A DNA stretch of 51,564 bases from Rachicladosporium sp. CCFEE 5018 (GCA_002077045.2 KZ111153.1:129138-180701); one strand, 5' to 3'; shown: positions 26,327 through 36,685, counted from the first letter of the stretch. The notes: generated by a model from the sequence alone, not told the origin. Made by a program: numbers and translations.

Positions 26327-27278
26327 AGTGTTCAAACCACTGACTGGCCAAGCATGGCATTTGAGCGATGGTCGCGCGGATTCCCGCGAGAGATGACGGG
26401 ATGATGGCCGGCTGCGAGCCAAACTCAATCAGTAGCGTTGTCGCCGGACGTCATAGTAGCTTTTCAAGAATAACATATTGCTATGTCCGGAGCTTCAGCG
26501 AGTGATTGGCGAAATGACTGCTGTCAAGTCCATAGGTTGCATCCTCTCTTTGCCAAGCTATACCCGTTGCCCATTCGCAGATGTCATGTCTCAGAATGCG
26601 CTGCGGTCAAATCCACGCAGACTGCGTATGCTCGAAAGCAAATAGCATAGGACTGTCATCATTCTTTCATATGTTCTTCTACACCAGCACGCTTCGCCCG
26701 AACCGAGAACTTCGTGACAACCTCGTGCTCACGACAGTTACATGGCACAGCAACCTTGCAATGCGATCCCCCAGTATACCTATGCATTGATGCCTGTTCA
26801 CCACCAGGCGCGAGCATAGCATGGTACTGTTCCCCAAAAAGAACATTAGCGAACCAGCTACGTGACGAAGTTGACACACATTGTAGTAGATATGGGGTAT
26901 GCCAGTGCCAAGCTAGCGACGGTGCTAGCGTTCATTGCAGTTGTGATTCCTCAGTAGATCACTCATCGGCAGCGGCCCGAGGGTGTCCTCCAAGCATCGC
27001 CAATCTTCGACATCAGGCGGCTTTGCAATCATCCAGCCGCGTCTGCGGGTGACTTACTAAGCTAGGTAGTACGTTCCGGCCGATCTGACTGTATGTCGAA
27101 CCACCTGGACCTGCGTTATAAGGACGGGCGTATCTGCCGCTGAGAGCCATGATAGCCCTAGCAACACTATAGACTAGGTCGCAGTCTCACTAAGGCTGCC
27201 TACTCCCGCACGTTCTAGATTGTATACTGGATCATTGCGGAGAACTTCGCTTCGTTCGCCTTCATCACATATCCAGCA
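26327..27278. other. Long intergenic with a decayed repeat
   Basis: 952 bp between nox and the GFA gene. The stretch at about 26585-26870 resembles 28305-28640 (see the two pseudogene entries). Nothing is recognised in the remainder. Confidence 0.4.
26659..26877 (-). pseudogene. Decayed coding relic, paralogue of 28287-28640
   Basis: Minus-strand sequence contains YHAMLAPGGEQAS, matching DHAILAPAGEETS of the relic at 28287-28640. In another frame it has LGDRIARLLCHVTVVSTR, matching LEDRIAKLQGQVTASPS. The two matching blocks are closer together than in the other copy and out of frame, so this copy has a deletion plus frameshift. No known family is recognised. Confidence 0.45.
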
Positions 27279-27940
27279 ATGGTGCACACCGAAGCCAAGT
27301 GCCTTTGTGGTGCTAGCCGCATCTCGTGGGACGCAGAGCCAAGCTTCAAGGTACCTCATCTCTTATACAGCCCCGACAGTCTAGTCACTAGTCGCTGACC
27401 TTGTGCCGCGTCAGTTCAGATGCCATTGTACAGACGAGAACCACTTGGCTGGCAACGGTTTCAGTAACAATTACTACGTCGCCGACTTGGAGGAGTCGCT
27501 CAAAGTGCTCAAAACTGGCTTCAAGCATTGGACGCAGGTCGTTCTGAGCGGCAACGACATGACTAACCACTTCTGTGGCGAATGCGGCAGTCTAGTGTAC
27601 CGAACCAGTTCTGGCTATCCAGGATTTGCCTTGAAGGTTGGGAACATTGATGTAAGCAAACCGGGTGTCAAATGTGTCTGTGTGGCCGATTCCGTGCTGC
27701 TTTTTCCACTTGGACGCCTCACCCGGCCGAGCCTACTATCTACTAACTTGTCTCGATCAATTAAGAATCATATACTAACATTGGTCTGAATGGCAGGATG
27801 GCGGCAAGGTCAACAAAGATTACATTCCGGACATCGAGATATTCACACGGAGTAGGGCGCCCTGGATCGCGCCTGTTGAGGGTGCGACGCAGGCAGAGGC
27901 GGATTTTACGAAGGAATTTCTGGCAAGGTACTTTGGCTAG
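27279..27940 (+). CDS. GFA-domain (glutathione-dependent formaldehyde-activating / CENP-V fold) protein
   Basis: Three exons, 27279-27350, 27415-27651 and 27797-27940, 150 aa. Introns are 64 nt (GTACCT...GTCAG) and 145 nt (GTAAGC...GGCAG); all junctions are phase 0. Zinc-binding cysteines are visible: Cys8/Cys10 (CLCG), Cys27/Cys29 (CHC) and Cys78/Cys81 (HFCGECGS). The rest matches the fold: GFSNNYYVADLEESLKVL, GSLVYRTS, GFALKVGNID and a C-terminal IEIFTRSRAPWI. Members bind zinc and sometimes glutathione adducts; most fungal ones are uncharacterised, so the substrate is unknown. It stands alone between two decayed repeat copies. The second intron is the least certain element. Confidence 0.85.
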
Positions 27941-28286
27941 CGAATGATGTGCGAAATACTTGCCAGACCTGTCACTTGAGGAGTAGATTGTGACCTCATT
28001 TTCTTGACAGCTCTGATAATGGTAGTGCAGTATTATTACCTACGGTGTGTCTACCTACTTTATACAACTTGTTACCGCTATGTCCACATCTCCCCATAGG
28101 ATTTGCGGGTGCTTGCATGGATTGCGGAGCATGGGGTCGTCAAGCAGCATAGCCAGAGAGGCGAGCAGCGAGGATCACCTGTACGTGGTGCCGGCTACAA
28201 GGCTCGCACTGCTTGGGCAATTTAGAGAGCCAAACTTTTGACAGCAAATGGCGAGAAGCGCGTACATAAAAAAGGGTGAACCGTTT
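27941..28286. other. Intergenic downstream of the GFA gene
   Basis: About 346 bp without any supported gene or element. Confidence 0.35.
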
Positions 28287-28640
28287 TCACCTGTCACGGA
28301 TTCGTGGGCATCTTGTCTCAGAACGCATTGTGATCATCTTCGAGCAGACTGTGTTAGTCGCAGAGCAGATAGTATCATTATCGATCATCTCTTCATCCTT
28401 CACCATACCACCTCTACCGGATTGAGCACTTGTTGTGACCTCACAACTAGGAGACGCCGTCACCTGGCCCTGCAATTTAGCTATGCGATCCTCTAAACTC
28501 TACATTTTGTCTACCATCGCTACATTGACACAGGCAAAGACTGATCTCTCTGGCTGCTCGAGCACCGACGTCTCTTCACCAGCGGGTGCGAGTATAGCAT
28601 GGTCAAATGTCTCGAACAAGGATAGCAACGAATCTGCTAG
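28287..28640 (-). pseudogene. Interrupted small gene with coiled-coil signature
   Basis: Minus-strand frame of 118 codons including its terminal stop, open except for one TAG at 28500-28502. Readable parts are SLLSLFETFDHAILAPAGEE, then CVNVAMVDKM, the stop, then SLEDRIAKLQGQVTASPS and an acidic/Ser/Thr-rich tail ending RIRDR. LEDRIAKLQ is a coiled-coil heptad. No ATG start is evident. The weaker paralogous relic at 26659-26877 shares both blocks. Either a pseudogene or two exons whose splice sites I cannot see; identity unknown. Confidence 0.45.
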
Positions 28641-28781
28641 CTAACGACGTGACAGGTATGTACCCAGCACGGGCGAGCTCTGTGAGTTCCTAGACTGTGG
28701 TGGTGGCAGAGCGCCTCCCAAGGTAGCCCATACACGACCTCTAGTAGAGATGAACAGTACTCTGACACATCGAAGACAACA

Positions 28782-29109
28782 GTGCCAGGATGTCCGCAGT
28801 ACTCTGGCACGGATACATACTCGCCGTCCTACCTCGCAGGCTTTGGAGCACAGGCCACAGCCATAGCTCCAGCAACAGAAGTCACTACGCAGGCAGCAAC
28901 TGATATTGTCACGAATTGCTTCACCGAGTGTGACACTGTGTCGACGACGATCAACTGGAGCGAGCTAGAGACAGACACTGCGACGTCAAGCTGGGATCTG
29001 TACACCACGTTCGTTGCTGACAGCACTGCTACATCGTCCCCAAGCTTGACTGCAACGGAGACTGTCGTTGCAATGACTCCATCTATACAGATCACCTCTG
29101 CCATCGAGA
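28782..29109 (+). CDS. Thr/Ser-rich hypothetical protein, truncated by gap
   Basis: Frame open from ATG 28782 (MPGCPQYSGTDTYSP) into the N run. It is rich in Thr, Ala, Ser and Val with scattered acidic residues and two Cys (NCFTECD), like a secreted or wall-associated low-complexity protein. No signal peptide is visible at this ATG, so the true start may be upstream or the frame may be fortuitous. The opposite strand is also open here, which weakens the call. Confidence 0.3.
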
Positions 29110-29209
29110 NNNNNNNNNNNNNNNNNNNNNNNNNNNNNNNNNNNNNNNNNNNNNNNNNNNNNNNNNNNNNNNNNNNNNNNNNNNNNNNNNNNNNNNNNNN
29201 NNNNNNNNN
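29110..29209. other. Assembly gap of 100 N at the A/B junction
   Basis: Exactly 100 N. It separates the contig holding the end of copy A plus single-copy genes from the contig holding copy B. I see no overlap between its flanks. Real gap size and true adjacency are unknown. Confidence 0.95.
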
Positions 29210-29996
29210 CAGGGGCTCCGGAGACGAGACTGGGCGCTCTGCTCCTTTCGCCGCTGGAGGAGGTTCCGTCACCACCGGTGGACGAGGGAGCCGGGGGCTG
29301 TCCTTGGGTACTAGCACTTCCCTCGTCTTGGCGCTCTTGCGTACCGTTCGCTGCCACTTGTCGGGATACTTCTTGAGTACTGGCACCTTGTATCGTCTGG
29401 CCGGCTCCAGGGTCTCTATGTCCCACCTCATCCCTGGAGGTGGCTTGGGACGTGAGTCGCTGTAAGTCGAGGAGCTGCCCATCATCGCCATCGTGAAGCC
29501 TGGATCCCTGCCGCTGAAGTTTCCCCCACTGGTGCTCGTCCCGCTGAAGTCCCCTCCGCTGAAGCTCGCCCCACTGCAATCCCCCGCTGTGCTGCAGTCG
29601 CTGAACCCTCCACTGCAGTCCATCCTGTAAAGGCGGTCTGGTGGTATCGGCGATGACGGGATGCTGATCGGACGGAGATGCAGGCGACGTCGGTTCAATC
29701 GCACGTATATGCGTGTTCTGAAACCAAGGAAGGGGTCTCGGTGGAATACCTGGCGTAGTCTGATCGGTGGCGGAGTCCGTCAGCGCGGGAAATGGCACGC
29801 CCTTGCGTGGAATGCTGCGTATGGTCGGAATTGATCGACTCGCAGATGGGAAGTCCTGTGTCCCTGCTGCTAAGGGGGAAAGTGGAGTGGTTGCAGTCGC
29901 TTTGCTGCTCGAGGCTTTCGTACGTGCTCCTGTTTTCTTTGCAGGTGTTGTCGGCTTAGGATCTAGACTCGTCACTAGAGGCGAGCTTATGCCCAT
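29210..29996 (-). CDS. Hypothetical Pro/Ser-rich protein (copy B, 3' end lost in gap)
   Basis: Counterpart of 1-409, with about 380 bp more of the 3' side. ATG 29996 opens MGISSPLV and stays open into the gap. From about 29630 downward a different minus-strand frame looks more protein-like: MDCSGGFSDCSTAGDCSG, a short repeated (D/N)FSG pattern, then PPPGMRWDIETLEPARRY and KVPVLKKYPDKWQRTV. A TTTACAG acceptor at about 29626-29632 suggests an intron links the frames, with the donor not located. Family not recognised. Confidence 0.5.
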
Positions 29997-30404
29997 CGCA
30001 TGAGCGCGGCAGACATTGAAATGGTATTGTCGACTTCTGTGGACGTTGAGTAGTAACTATAAAGAAGAGAATGCCCACCAGGAGCTGGGCTAAGAAGAGA
30101 ACGAAGGTGAGAAAGTGATGCGAGGAATGATGCTCAGCATGCAGTCCTGCGAGATAGGGGCCGGAAATGAGACTGTCGAAGGAGTAGATAAGATGTGTGT
30201 GATGTAGAAGACAGGATGAGAGGGTGTTCCGAAGATGTCCGTGAACGTGTTCAGATGTCAACAGAAGTCGCGCTTGCGCCCTTCCTGCCATACTTGACCG
30301 CGAAGACTTCCATAACGCAGTCGCAGCCCCAACATCGACGGTTCGAGGCTTCTTGCTCACTTCCTTTGTCGAGTGGTCTCGTCGGACCGCATCAGATCGG
30401 ACAC
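29997..30404. other. Intergenic or 5' exon/intron (copy B)
   Basis: 408 bp matching 410-816. A splice acceptor (TTCTTTATAG, minus strand) is conserved in position with copy A. A 134-codon minus-strand frame (29956-30360) with one hydrophobic run is open only in this copy. Confidence 0.4.
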
Positions 30405-31292
30405 TCAGCTTCCCACCTTCGCTTCACTCACATCCGGATACACATCAAACCTCCTCTGCGTATAGATCGGGATGCCTTTCCTGACCTCCTCAATTCTGTC
30501 GCCATTAAGATCGGCATACGCGATTCCTGCTTTCTCATCCAGCTCTGTCATCACGAGCGCGTTCGGGTCCACGATCATGCTGTGGCCCCATGCGTTGTAG
30601 TCTGCATCCATGTCTCTGGCCGGACTACACAGCGCAACATATGACTGGTTATCGACTGCTCTCGCACGTGCTTGCAGGGTCCAGTGCAGTTCTCCAGTCG
30701 TCAGATTGAATGCGCCTGGGTATACTAGCAGGAACGCACCCTTTCTCGCAGCAACCATGGCGAGCTCAGGGAAGCGAACATCATAGCAGATGGCAATCCC
30801 GATCTTGCCATAGCCTGGTAGATCAACAACAGTGATCTCATTGCCAGGACTTAGCACCTCGCTCTCCTTGAACTTGATCTTTCCAGGAATATCGATGTCA
30901 AACAAATGCACTTTCCGATGCGTAGCTAGCAGCTTCCCCTCTGGATCGAAGGTGAGGTTCGTGTTGTAGTACTTGTCCTCCTTTTTGCCGTACTCAGGTA
31001 TACTGCCGCCAACGAGAAAGCATCTCGCTTCCTTTGCTAGCTTGCTGAGGGCATGGAAGCTCGGCGACTTCTCTTCGCTTGGTGGTGATGGCTGGAGCTC
31101 TTCGGCGTACTTAGGGAAGTACTTGGTACCGTAAGGCGAGTTGAAGCATTCGGGGAGGACTACCAGGTTGGCGCCTTTCGAGGTAGCTTCCAGTACTTTG
31201 GTCCGGGCGTGGGCAAGATTGGCTGCTTTGTCGGCGCCTGTCGCGAGTTGGACTAGAGCGAGCTTCAGGGGCTTTTGGAGTAGCTTCGCCAT
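30405..31292 (-). CDS. Omega-amidase / Nit2-like hydrolase (copy B)
   Basis: 295 aa, same start and length as copy A (817-1704). The triad Glu48, Lys127, Cys169 is intact. Six substitutions relative to copy A: Lys87 for Arg, Glu152 for Gln, then a Thr for Ala, Met for Ile, Ala for Glu and a terminal Ser for Asn. Silent changes outnumber replacements by eye, which fits purifying selection on both copies. Confidence 0.93.
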   Translation of the reverse strand: MAKLLQKPLKLALVQLATGADKAANLAHARTKVLEATSKGANLVVLPECFNSPYGTKYFPKYAEELQPSPPSEEKSPSFHALSKLAKEARCFLVGGSIPEYGKKEDKYYNTNLTFDPEGKLLATHRKVHLFDIDIPGKIKFKESEVLSPGNEITVVDLPGYGKIGIAICYDVRFPELAMVAARKGAFLLVYPGAFNLTTGELHWTLQARARAVDNQSYVALCSPARDMDADYNAWGHSMIVDPNALVMTELDEKAGIAYADLNGDRIEEVRKGIPIYTQRRFDVYPDVSEAKVGS

Positions 31293-31606
31293 GGTGTTAA
31301 GCTATGTCGCATCACATTCGTAGCAGCATTCTCAAATTGTCTTTCATAGGTCTGTGTATATAGCTATATCGACGGACAATCAACTGCGAAGCATTCGGAC
31401 TTCACCCCCCGCTCTTCAACATCGGCGACACTCTTCCGAACTCATTACATGCACCTCTAAGACCTTACTAAACACCACTTCCAACGATCGCAATTGTCCT
31501 CATTGCTGCTCGCAAAACGACAAAGACAGGCTTCTATCACACAGACCGAGAGTTGCTTACACTGGGACCGTGCCGACCCACCCTCTTGATTTGGCACAGC
31601 AACCTC
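31293..31606. other. Intergenic, probable amidase promoter (copy B)
   Basis: 314 bp; the TGTATATAGC element about 65 bp upstream of the amidase ATG is retained. No gene is seen. Confidence 0.4.
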
Positions 31607-32370
31607 TCAACCCCGACTGTCCTCCAGCATGAAGACATCGCCCTCATCCGAAGGATCAGGCTCTTTTCTCCCTCTCCAATACATTCCGGTGCAGTACTAC
31701 ACGCGCCGATCATGCTCGAGCCACTTCGAATATTCCGTCAAGCCCGCAAGCATATCCTTGTCACTAACACATCCGATGGTATCCGTTTTCTTCGAGTAAT
31801 GCGAATTCGCAAATCGCATCCCCCTGAAATGCTCTTGCCATCGGTCGGGTTCCCAGCCATTGGTGTCTTTAGTTTTTTTGCGATCCACGGCTTCTGAGAT
31901 CACGAGCGTTGTTCGGCAAAATGAGAGATGGACCAGCCAATGTAAAGTCGATGTAAGCGTGCGATGAGTCTACCCAGTGTTGTGGGATTGCTGATATCGT
32001 AGGTCTTCAAGTCAATGTCCCCGATGATCGACTTTCTCGGGTTGGTCGTCGCCGGCGTGCGCCAGTGTGCGCCGGGTTCAGGGAGGATGCTCCCCTCGAG
32101 CCAGAACCTGTGAGTACGCCAGAACTTGTCGTCCATTGTCTGCCAGCGAGAGAGACACTAGTCATGTGTCTGACGGCAGGCTAGGATCAGATTGAGGGAT
32201 GGTCGTTTGCTTTGGACTTCGGAGAGACTGATCATCGAGTCGGCGGCTTCATCATCGGCAAAATAAAAGTCGTGCACGTTGTTGCGTAGCTCTGGGATCA
32301 GGTCGGCGAAGGAGAAGTATGCACGCGATTTCACGTCGCCTGGGACCTCAGTATCTGTTGATGATGCCAT
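31607..32370 (-). pseudogene. Degenerate 2EXR/F-box-like family gene (copy B)
   Basis: Counterpart of 2019-2781. This copy keeps the start ATG (MASSTDTEVPGDVKSRAYF) and the first 70 codons. It has its own lesions: TAG after CRQTHD near 32157 (copy A reads Glu) and TAG after LEHDRRV near 31700 (copy A reads Gln). The frameshift after YIGWSIS is shared with copy A. The C-terminal GDVFMLEDSRG is still readable. Confidence 0.8.
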
Positions 32371-32715
32371 GCGACTGCTCTACGGATCCCTTCGTCGTGG
32401 CTGACAGCGACCTGGTAGAGATCGAGAACATGGATGACTGGACGCGCGCGCGTCAGCAATTGTTTGCTACCTATGTGTACCGCGGACAGGGAATGCCTGG
32501 TTCGTTCAACCAACATGTGATGTCGCGCCACTCAATGTTACCTCTCTGTCGTGCGATACGCTTGCATGTCTCATGCTATGTTCGAGCATCTCTGCCCCGA
32601 ATGGCAACGAGAGCGCAACGAATTAACGAAGCCCTTGTGGAACAATCATGTCCCGATTGATTACCTCTTGCCCTTATACTAGTAATGTCAAGTATGTTTT
32701 TCTGATATCGTCGGG
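32371..32715. other. Intergenic (copy B)
   Basis: 345 bp between the pseudogene and its relative. It is longer than the corresponding stretch in copy A by an insertion near 32640-32700. No gene is seen. Confidence 0.35.
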
Positions 32716-33804
32716 TCACTCACGAACTCGAGGGGTACAATTGTCCCATTTACTACCAACGCCATATACAATTGGGTGACCGTCCAGGATCTTTAGGATC
32801 CGTCGAGACTGCCGCGAGTAGTTGTTCCTCATGCGGACTGCTCTCCAGCATGAAGTTACCGCCTTCCTCGGAGTCATCGAACGTCTCTGCCAACGGAGGC
32901 GTAAGCATGCCGCTGAAAGAATCAAGATCATACGTCCCACCACACATCTGTGGTGACCGCTCCTGAGCAACTTTGTCAAGCTCTGCAGCATGTCTTGCTC
33001 GCTGACTCTGACAACCTGCTCACCCCTCGTACTGTGGTCGTTATCGGCGTCGCGAGTCGATCCGGATGGGTCGTAGAGCTCCGCGGCTGAGCTCTGCCGA
33101 ACTCCCTCCTGCTCAAGTGCTTCCCATGCCACGAGCGTCGTTTGGCACTCCCCAGGGCTATAGCCTAGATGCAGACGATGCAGACGCTGAGTCAAGTGCC
33201 CGAGTGTCGTGACATTACTCATCTCGAAGCTGTCGGACTCGAAGTCGCCGAGGACCGTGTGTTGAGTCCGTGGCTCAGGCTGGACATAGTTCCCCTGGAA
33301 AGTAGCCTCGCAATCATCGGGGAAAGACCAGTACGGCTCGCAGTTGAAAGACGTCGGATCGGGCAAGAGAGTCGGGCTGAGCCAGAACTCGTGATCCTGC
33401 CAAAAGCTGGCCTCGGCGAGCTTGTAGCGCGACAAGCTCTCGTCGTGGGTTTGGCGACAGACGAGCATGAGTGACAGCGAAGGCCGCTTCTCAGCAATAG
33501 AAGCGAGATCGATCAGGCTTCCCTTGGTGTCCCCATCGGCAAAGTAGAAGTCGTAGACGTAGTCGCGCAACTCAGGGAGTAGATGACCAAAGCGGAAGGG
33601 GACGTCTTGCAGGGGGTTCCGGCGCTGTTGAAGTAGTCGAGAACCTGGGAAGGGAGGCAGCGTTGAAAGCCATAACAGTTGACGTTCATATTTCGAGTCT
33701 GCAGAATCAACATGATGGGAGTATCGACTTACAGCGTACGGCGTGGTCGAGTGGTGCAAATGTTTGCTACCTCTGTGCGACGTGCTGGATCCGTCGCATT
33801 GCAC
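32716..33804 (-). CDS. 2EXR/F-box-like family protein, frame-disturbed (copy B)
   Basis: 362-codon frame matching 3037-4032 with FRFGHLLPELRDYVYDFYF and the middle motifs. Three indels change it: a 1-nt insertion near 33617 removes the copy A start from frame, so the frame opens at an upstream ATG (MQCDGSSTSHRG); a net 13-nt deletion near 32960-32975 shifts frame; a net 7-nt insertion near 32815-32835 restores it. About 45-50 residues in between are therefore unrelated to copy A, although the original frame is still readable there (GGNFMLESSP). Possibly a pseudogene in progress. Confidence 0.5.
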   Translation of the reverse strand: MQCDGSSTSHRGSKHLHHSTTPYAVSRYSHHVDSADSKYERQLLWLSTLPPFPGSRLLQQRRNPLQDVPFRFGHLLPELRDYVYDFYFADGDTKGSLIDLASIAEKRPSLSLMLVCRQTHDESLSRYKLAEASFWQDHEFWLSPTLLPDPTSFNCEPYWSFPDDCEATFQGNYVQPEPRTQHTVLGDFESDSFEMSNVTTLGHLTQRLHRLHLGYSPGECQTTLVAWEALEQEGVRQSSAAELYDPSGSTRDADNDHSTRGEQVVRVSEQDMLQSLTKLLRSGHHRCVVGRMILILSAACLRLRWQRRSMTPRKAVTSCWRAVRMRNNYSRQSRRILKILDGHPIVYGVGSKWDNCTPRVRE

Positions 33805-33831
33805 ATCATCTCGCTCGGTAGAGATCGTTAT

Positions 33832-34062
33832 CTAGCACCTTGTCCTACGTGTGACTGTACGCCTTGCCAGTAAGTTCTTGACGTAGTTGTTTGACTGACA
33901 AAGTACAGCGAGTGCGACGTCGATGGGTCCTCCATCGGGCGCGCTATCCTCGTAGTAGAAGTCGTGAATGCATTCGCGTAGCTCCGATGGAAGCTCTGCG
34001 AAGCGGCATGGCGTGATGCGCAGAGCCAGCGGCTTCCATGGCACGGGATGTGCACATTTCAT
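33832..34062 (-). pseudogene. Fragment of a 2EXR/F-box-like gene (copy B)
   Basis: Counterpart of 4191-4421, here without the internal stop: MKCAHPVPWKPLALRITP, then CRFAELPSELRECIHDFYY, EDSAPDGGPIDV and an unrelated tail to the stop at 33832. The family's central and C-terminal parts are absent, so it is a 76-aa remnant. Confidence 0.65.
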
Positions 34063-34499
34063 ACCTACTGAGGCACCCAAATCCCTTACATACGGTCGAT
34101 TCCGCTTGAGGCAGCAGCGTCGGCCGTGGTGGATATGAGATGCAAAAGGTGAGGTTTACTTACAACGTTTGCCGCAGCACTTACTGACGTGGTACAACTT
34201 ACCCGCAGGCAGTTGCACTCTTCACTGTGGCTTCCCTTCCGCCACCGCCGCATTGTGTTCACTGACGTCGCAAGTCGCAAAAAGTCGCCTACTGTGAAGC
34301 AGACCAGCCAGACTGTGTGACCCCGTCGCTTGTGTTCAGGTAGTAGTAGGAAGGAGAGTTGAGAGGTGAGGTGACGTTCGGGAAGCAGTGACGTCGACGC
34401 GTCTCGACGCGTCTTCCAAGACGCCATTGGATTGCTTCTTGTACAATTTGTCGGCGGAATCAAGCATTTGATCTCAGTCCCTACGATCATACTGGAGTG
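34063..34499. other. Intergenic, upstream of SFR1 (copy B)
   Basis: 437 bp, same length as copy A with scattered substitutions. No gene is called. Confidence 0.4.
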
Positions 34500-35416
34500 A
34501 TGTCGTCGCCAGCACCAGCGAAGCGTCGCAAGTTCAACAAGCCTTTCGTGTCGCCGTTCAAGCACGCAAAGGACTCCATCCGGGCCCCACTTCAGCCCAC
34601 CCCGAATGCGGCGAATAGGCCATATACCCCAAGCACCCTCGCCCACACTATCTCTTACGCCGGAGATCCCGTCGCTGAGGTCAAGACTACACCGCGCACT
34701 ACTGTCGCTACACCAGCTCGACCTCCAGCAACACGCCCCGCAGCCCGTTCAACCCCCTCCTTCACAAACAAACGCACCGACCCCGCAGAACTCGCCCTGC
34801 AGAAATCACTCACAACCCTCGAACTCCGCATCAAAATTGTCCGTACCGACATCGACACCCTTACCACCGCCGCCAAATACCTCGCCACCCCCGACACCGA
34901 GCTCGAAGACCTAACGCTTAAATGGCGACTCGCGTCCCAAGCCGCAGCAGAAGAACTCTTCGGCAGCGTCAAGGAGCGCGTACAGAAGATGGGAGGTGTG
35001 GAGGCCTGGCGGGAGAGTGAGAAAGGGAGGTTTGAACGGGCGAATGGGCTGGGGGAGTGGAAGGAGGAGGTGCCAGTCGATGATGATGGGGATTGTGAGT
35101 TTGATAGTCAGGGGGAGGAGTTGCCTGAGAAGGAGGTTGAGTGGCGGAAGAGGGAGAAACGGCGGTGTAGGAGGGAGAGGGAGGATGCTGCGGATGTTGA
35201 TGAGGGGTTTCAGGATGATGGTGGGGGAGAGGGGAGGAAGGAGGTGTGGATGGAGGGCGGTGGGGATGATGATGTGAGTCTTGTTGCTGAATGCTGACTT
35301 GGAAGTGTGTGCTGACGCGTCTATAGTCATTCACGATGGACATGATGCTTCGCACGCTTAACGTAGAGTTGGACGTGATCGGCTACGACAAGGAAGGGCA
35401 AAGATGGGTGACTTGA
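34500..35416 (+). CDS. Recombination mediator Sfr1 (copy B)
   Basis: Exons 34500-35273 and 35327-35416, 287 aa, with the same 53-nt intron as copy A. All splice signals are conserved. The KRRKFNKPF start, the coiled-coil core and the FTMDMMLRTLNVEL...EGQRWV tail are intact. About a dozen residue changes lie mostly in the disordered and acidic parts (for example Asp for Ala at the GDPV site, Lys for Glu in the acidic run). Confidence 0.88.
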
Positions 35417-35854
35417 CCACGTCCGAAGTTCTTCGCTAGCTGTCAACGAAAAGACGGCAATTTATGGCTAGGAAGGGAATTGGTGGTCCACGAAATCTTG
35501 CTGATGTGAGTATGTAGCTACGACTGTACGAGACTTCTAGATACCCGATGTTTGCAAATAAGACACACATCGCAATTTGCAAAATCTCGATCGTTGTCCT
35601 GCTCACCTCGAGAACATCAGTACCCAAAGTTCTGCTAAGCAAGCTAGAAACCTCCAGCAGACACGACCATGCACGTCCAACCGGACTCACGGAACAATCG
35701 TATCATGACACTACCAATCCCAAGCACTGCGGGGTAAGCCAGACGATCGAAAAGGCCAGTTGAGCCGTAGAGATGCTGTGTAGAGAGCGAATGGTTTCCG
35801 CGCGCAAGTCCAAAGACGTTCGCACGACCCGATAACACCCAGCGAGCGATCACA
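35417..35854. other. Intergenic, upstream of SET gene (copy B)
   Basis: 438 bp, increasingly diverged from copy A toward the SET gene with several indels. No gene is seen. Confidence 0.4.
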
Positions 35855-36517
35855 ATGTCACAACCAGATCCTACTGTTAACACCGAAGCTCCGTCCGACG
35901 CATCCCTCCGAGTCTCAGAGCCTCTCCTCCCAATCACCACATCCGGTCTCGACAGATTCATAGCATACAAGTACGATGCGGCGACGGATTCTCATTCCTT
36001 GATCGCGACTCGCGATTTCGAACCAAACACCCACATAGCCTACATCACAACCCACACCCCCTCTCCCACGCCGCTCTACTCAACTGTCCAAACTTCCCGC
36101 ACCACGCACATCGAGCTAAACAGCCCCCTGCTATACTTGAACCACTCTTGCTCGCCCACTGCTAGTATCACGATATTCTCCCCCGACTCTAGCACTGGCC
36201 AGTACCTGACTACGCTCCCCCACGACTTTACACCTGGCCTTAACGCCCCCAAGGAGGTAGAACCGGGTGAGCACGGCATCGCCGGCGAAGTGAGGGTTGG
36301 GGAGAGAGGAGTGAAGAAGGGAGAGGGCGTTACATTCTTCTACCCTTGCACGGAGTGGAGTATGGGTCGGGGGTTTGAGTGCAACTGTGGGAATGAGGGG
36401 TGTCTGGGACGCATTGAAGGGGCGAGAGGGCTCAGTAGGACGCAGATGCAGGGGAAGGGGGAGGTGGCGGGGTGGATTGTGAAGATGATGATGGAGCGAG
36501 ACGCGGGAGGGAAGTGA
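35855..36517 (+). CDS. Small SET-domain protein (copy B)
   Basis: 220 aa, starting MSQPDPTVNTEAPSD. The motifs LNHSCSPTA and FYPCTEWSMGRGFECNCG with CLGRIEGARGL are intact. About 55 of 220 positions differ from copy A, spread over the N-terminus, the loop after NHSC and the C-terminal helix. The cofactor and zinc motifs and the TTHTPSPTPLYST segment are unchanged. The two versions may have different substrates or may come from different parental lineages. Confidence 0.8.
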   Translation: MSQPDPTVNTEAPSDASLRVSEPLLPITTSGLDRFIAYKYDAATDSHSLIATRDFEPNTHIAYITTHTPSPTPLYSTVQTSRTTHIELNSPLLYLNHSCSPTASITIFSPDSSTGQYLTTLPHDFTPGLNAPKEVEPGEHGIAGEVRVGERGVKKGEGVTFFYPCTEWSMGRGFECNCGNEGCLGRIEGARGLSRTQMQGKGEVAGWIVKMMMERDAGGK

Positions 36518-36685
36518 GCGTAAGGTAAGGTATGGGAAGTCATCCAGACCTTCGAAAGCTTTTGCAGCGATGAATCTATGCTCTACAGCCTATATCCCAA
36601 GCGCCAAAACGCCTCGCTACCGCTCCTTGTGCTACAACGCCTGCCCAATGCCTGGTAATACACCAAAGTCCCAAAATACCTCGAC

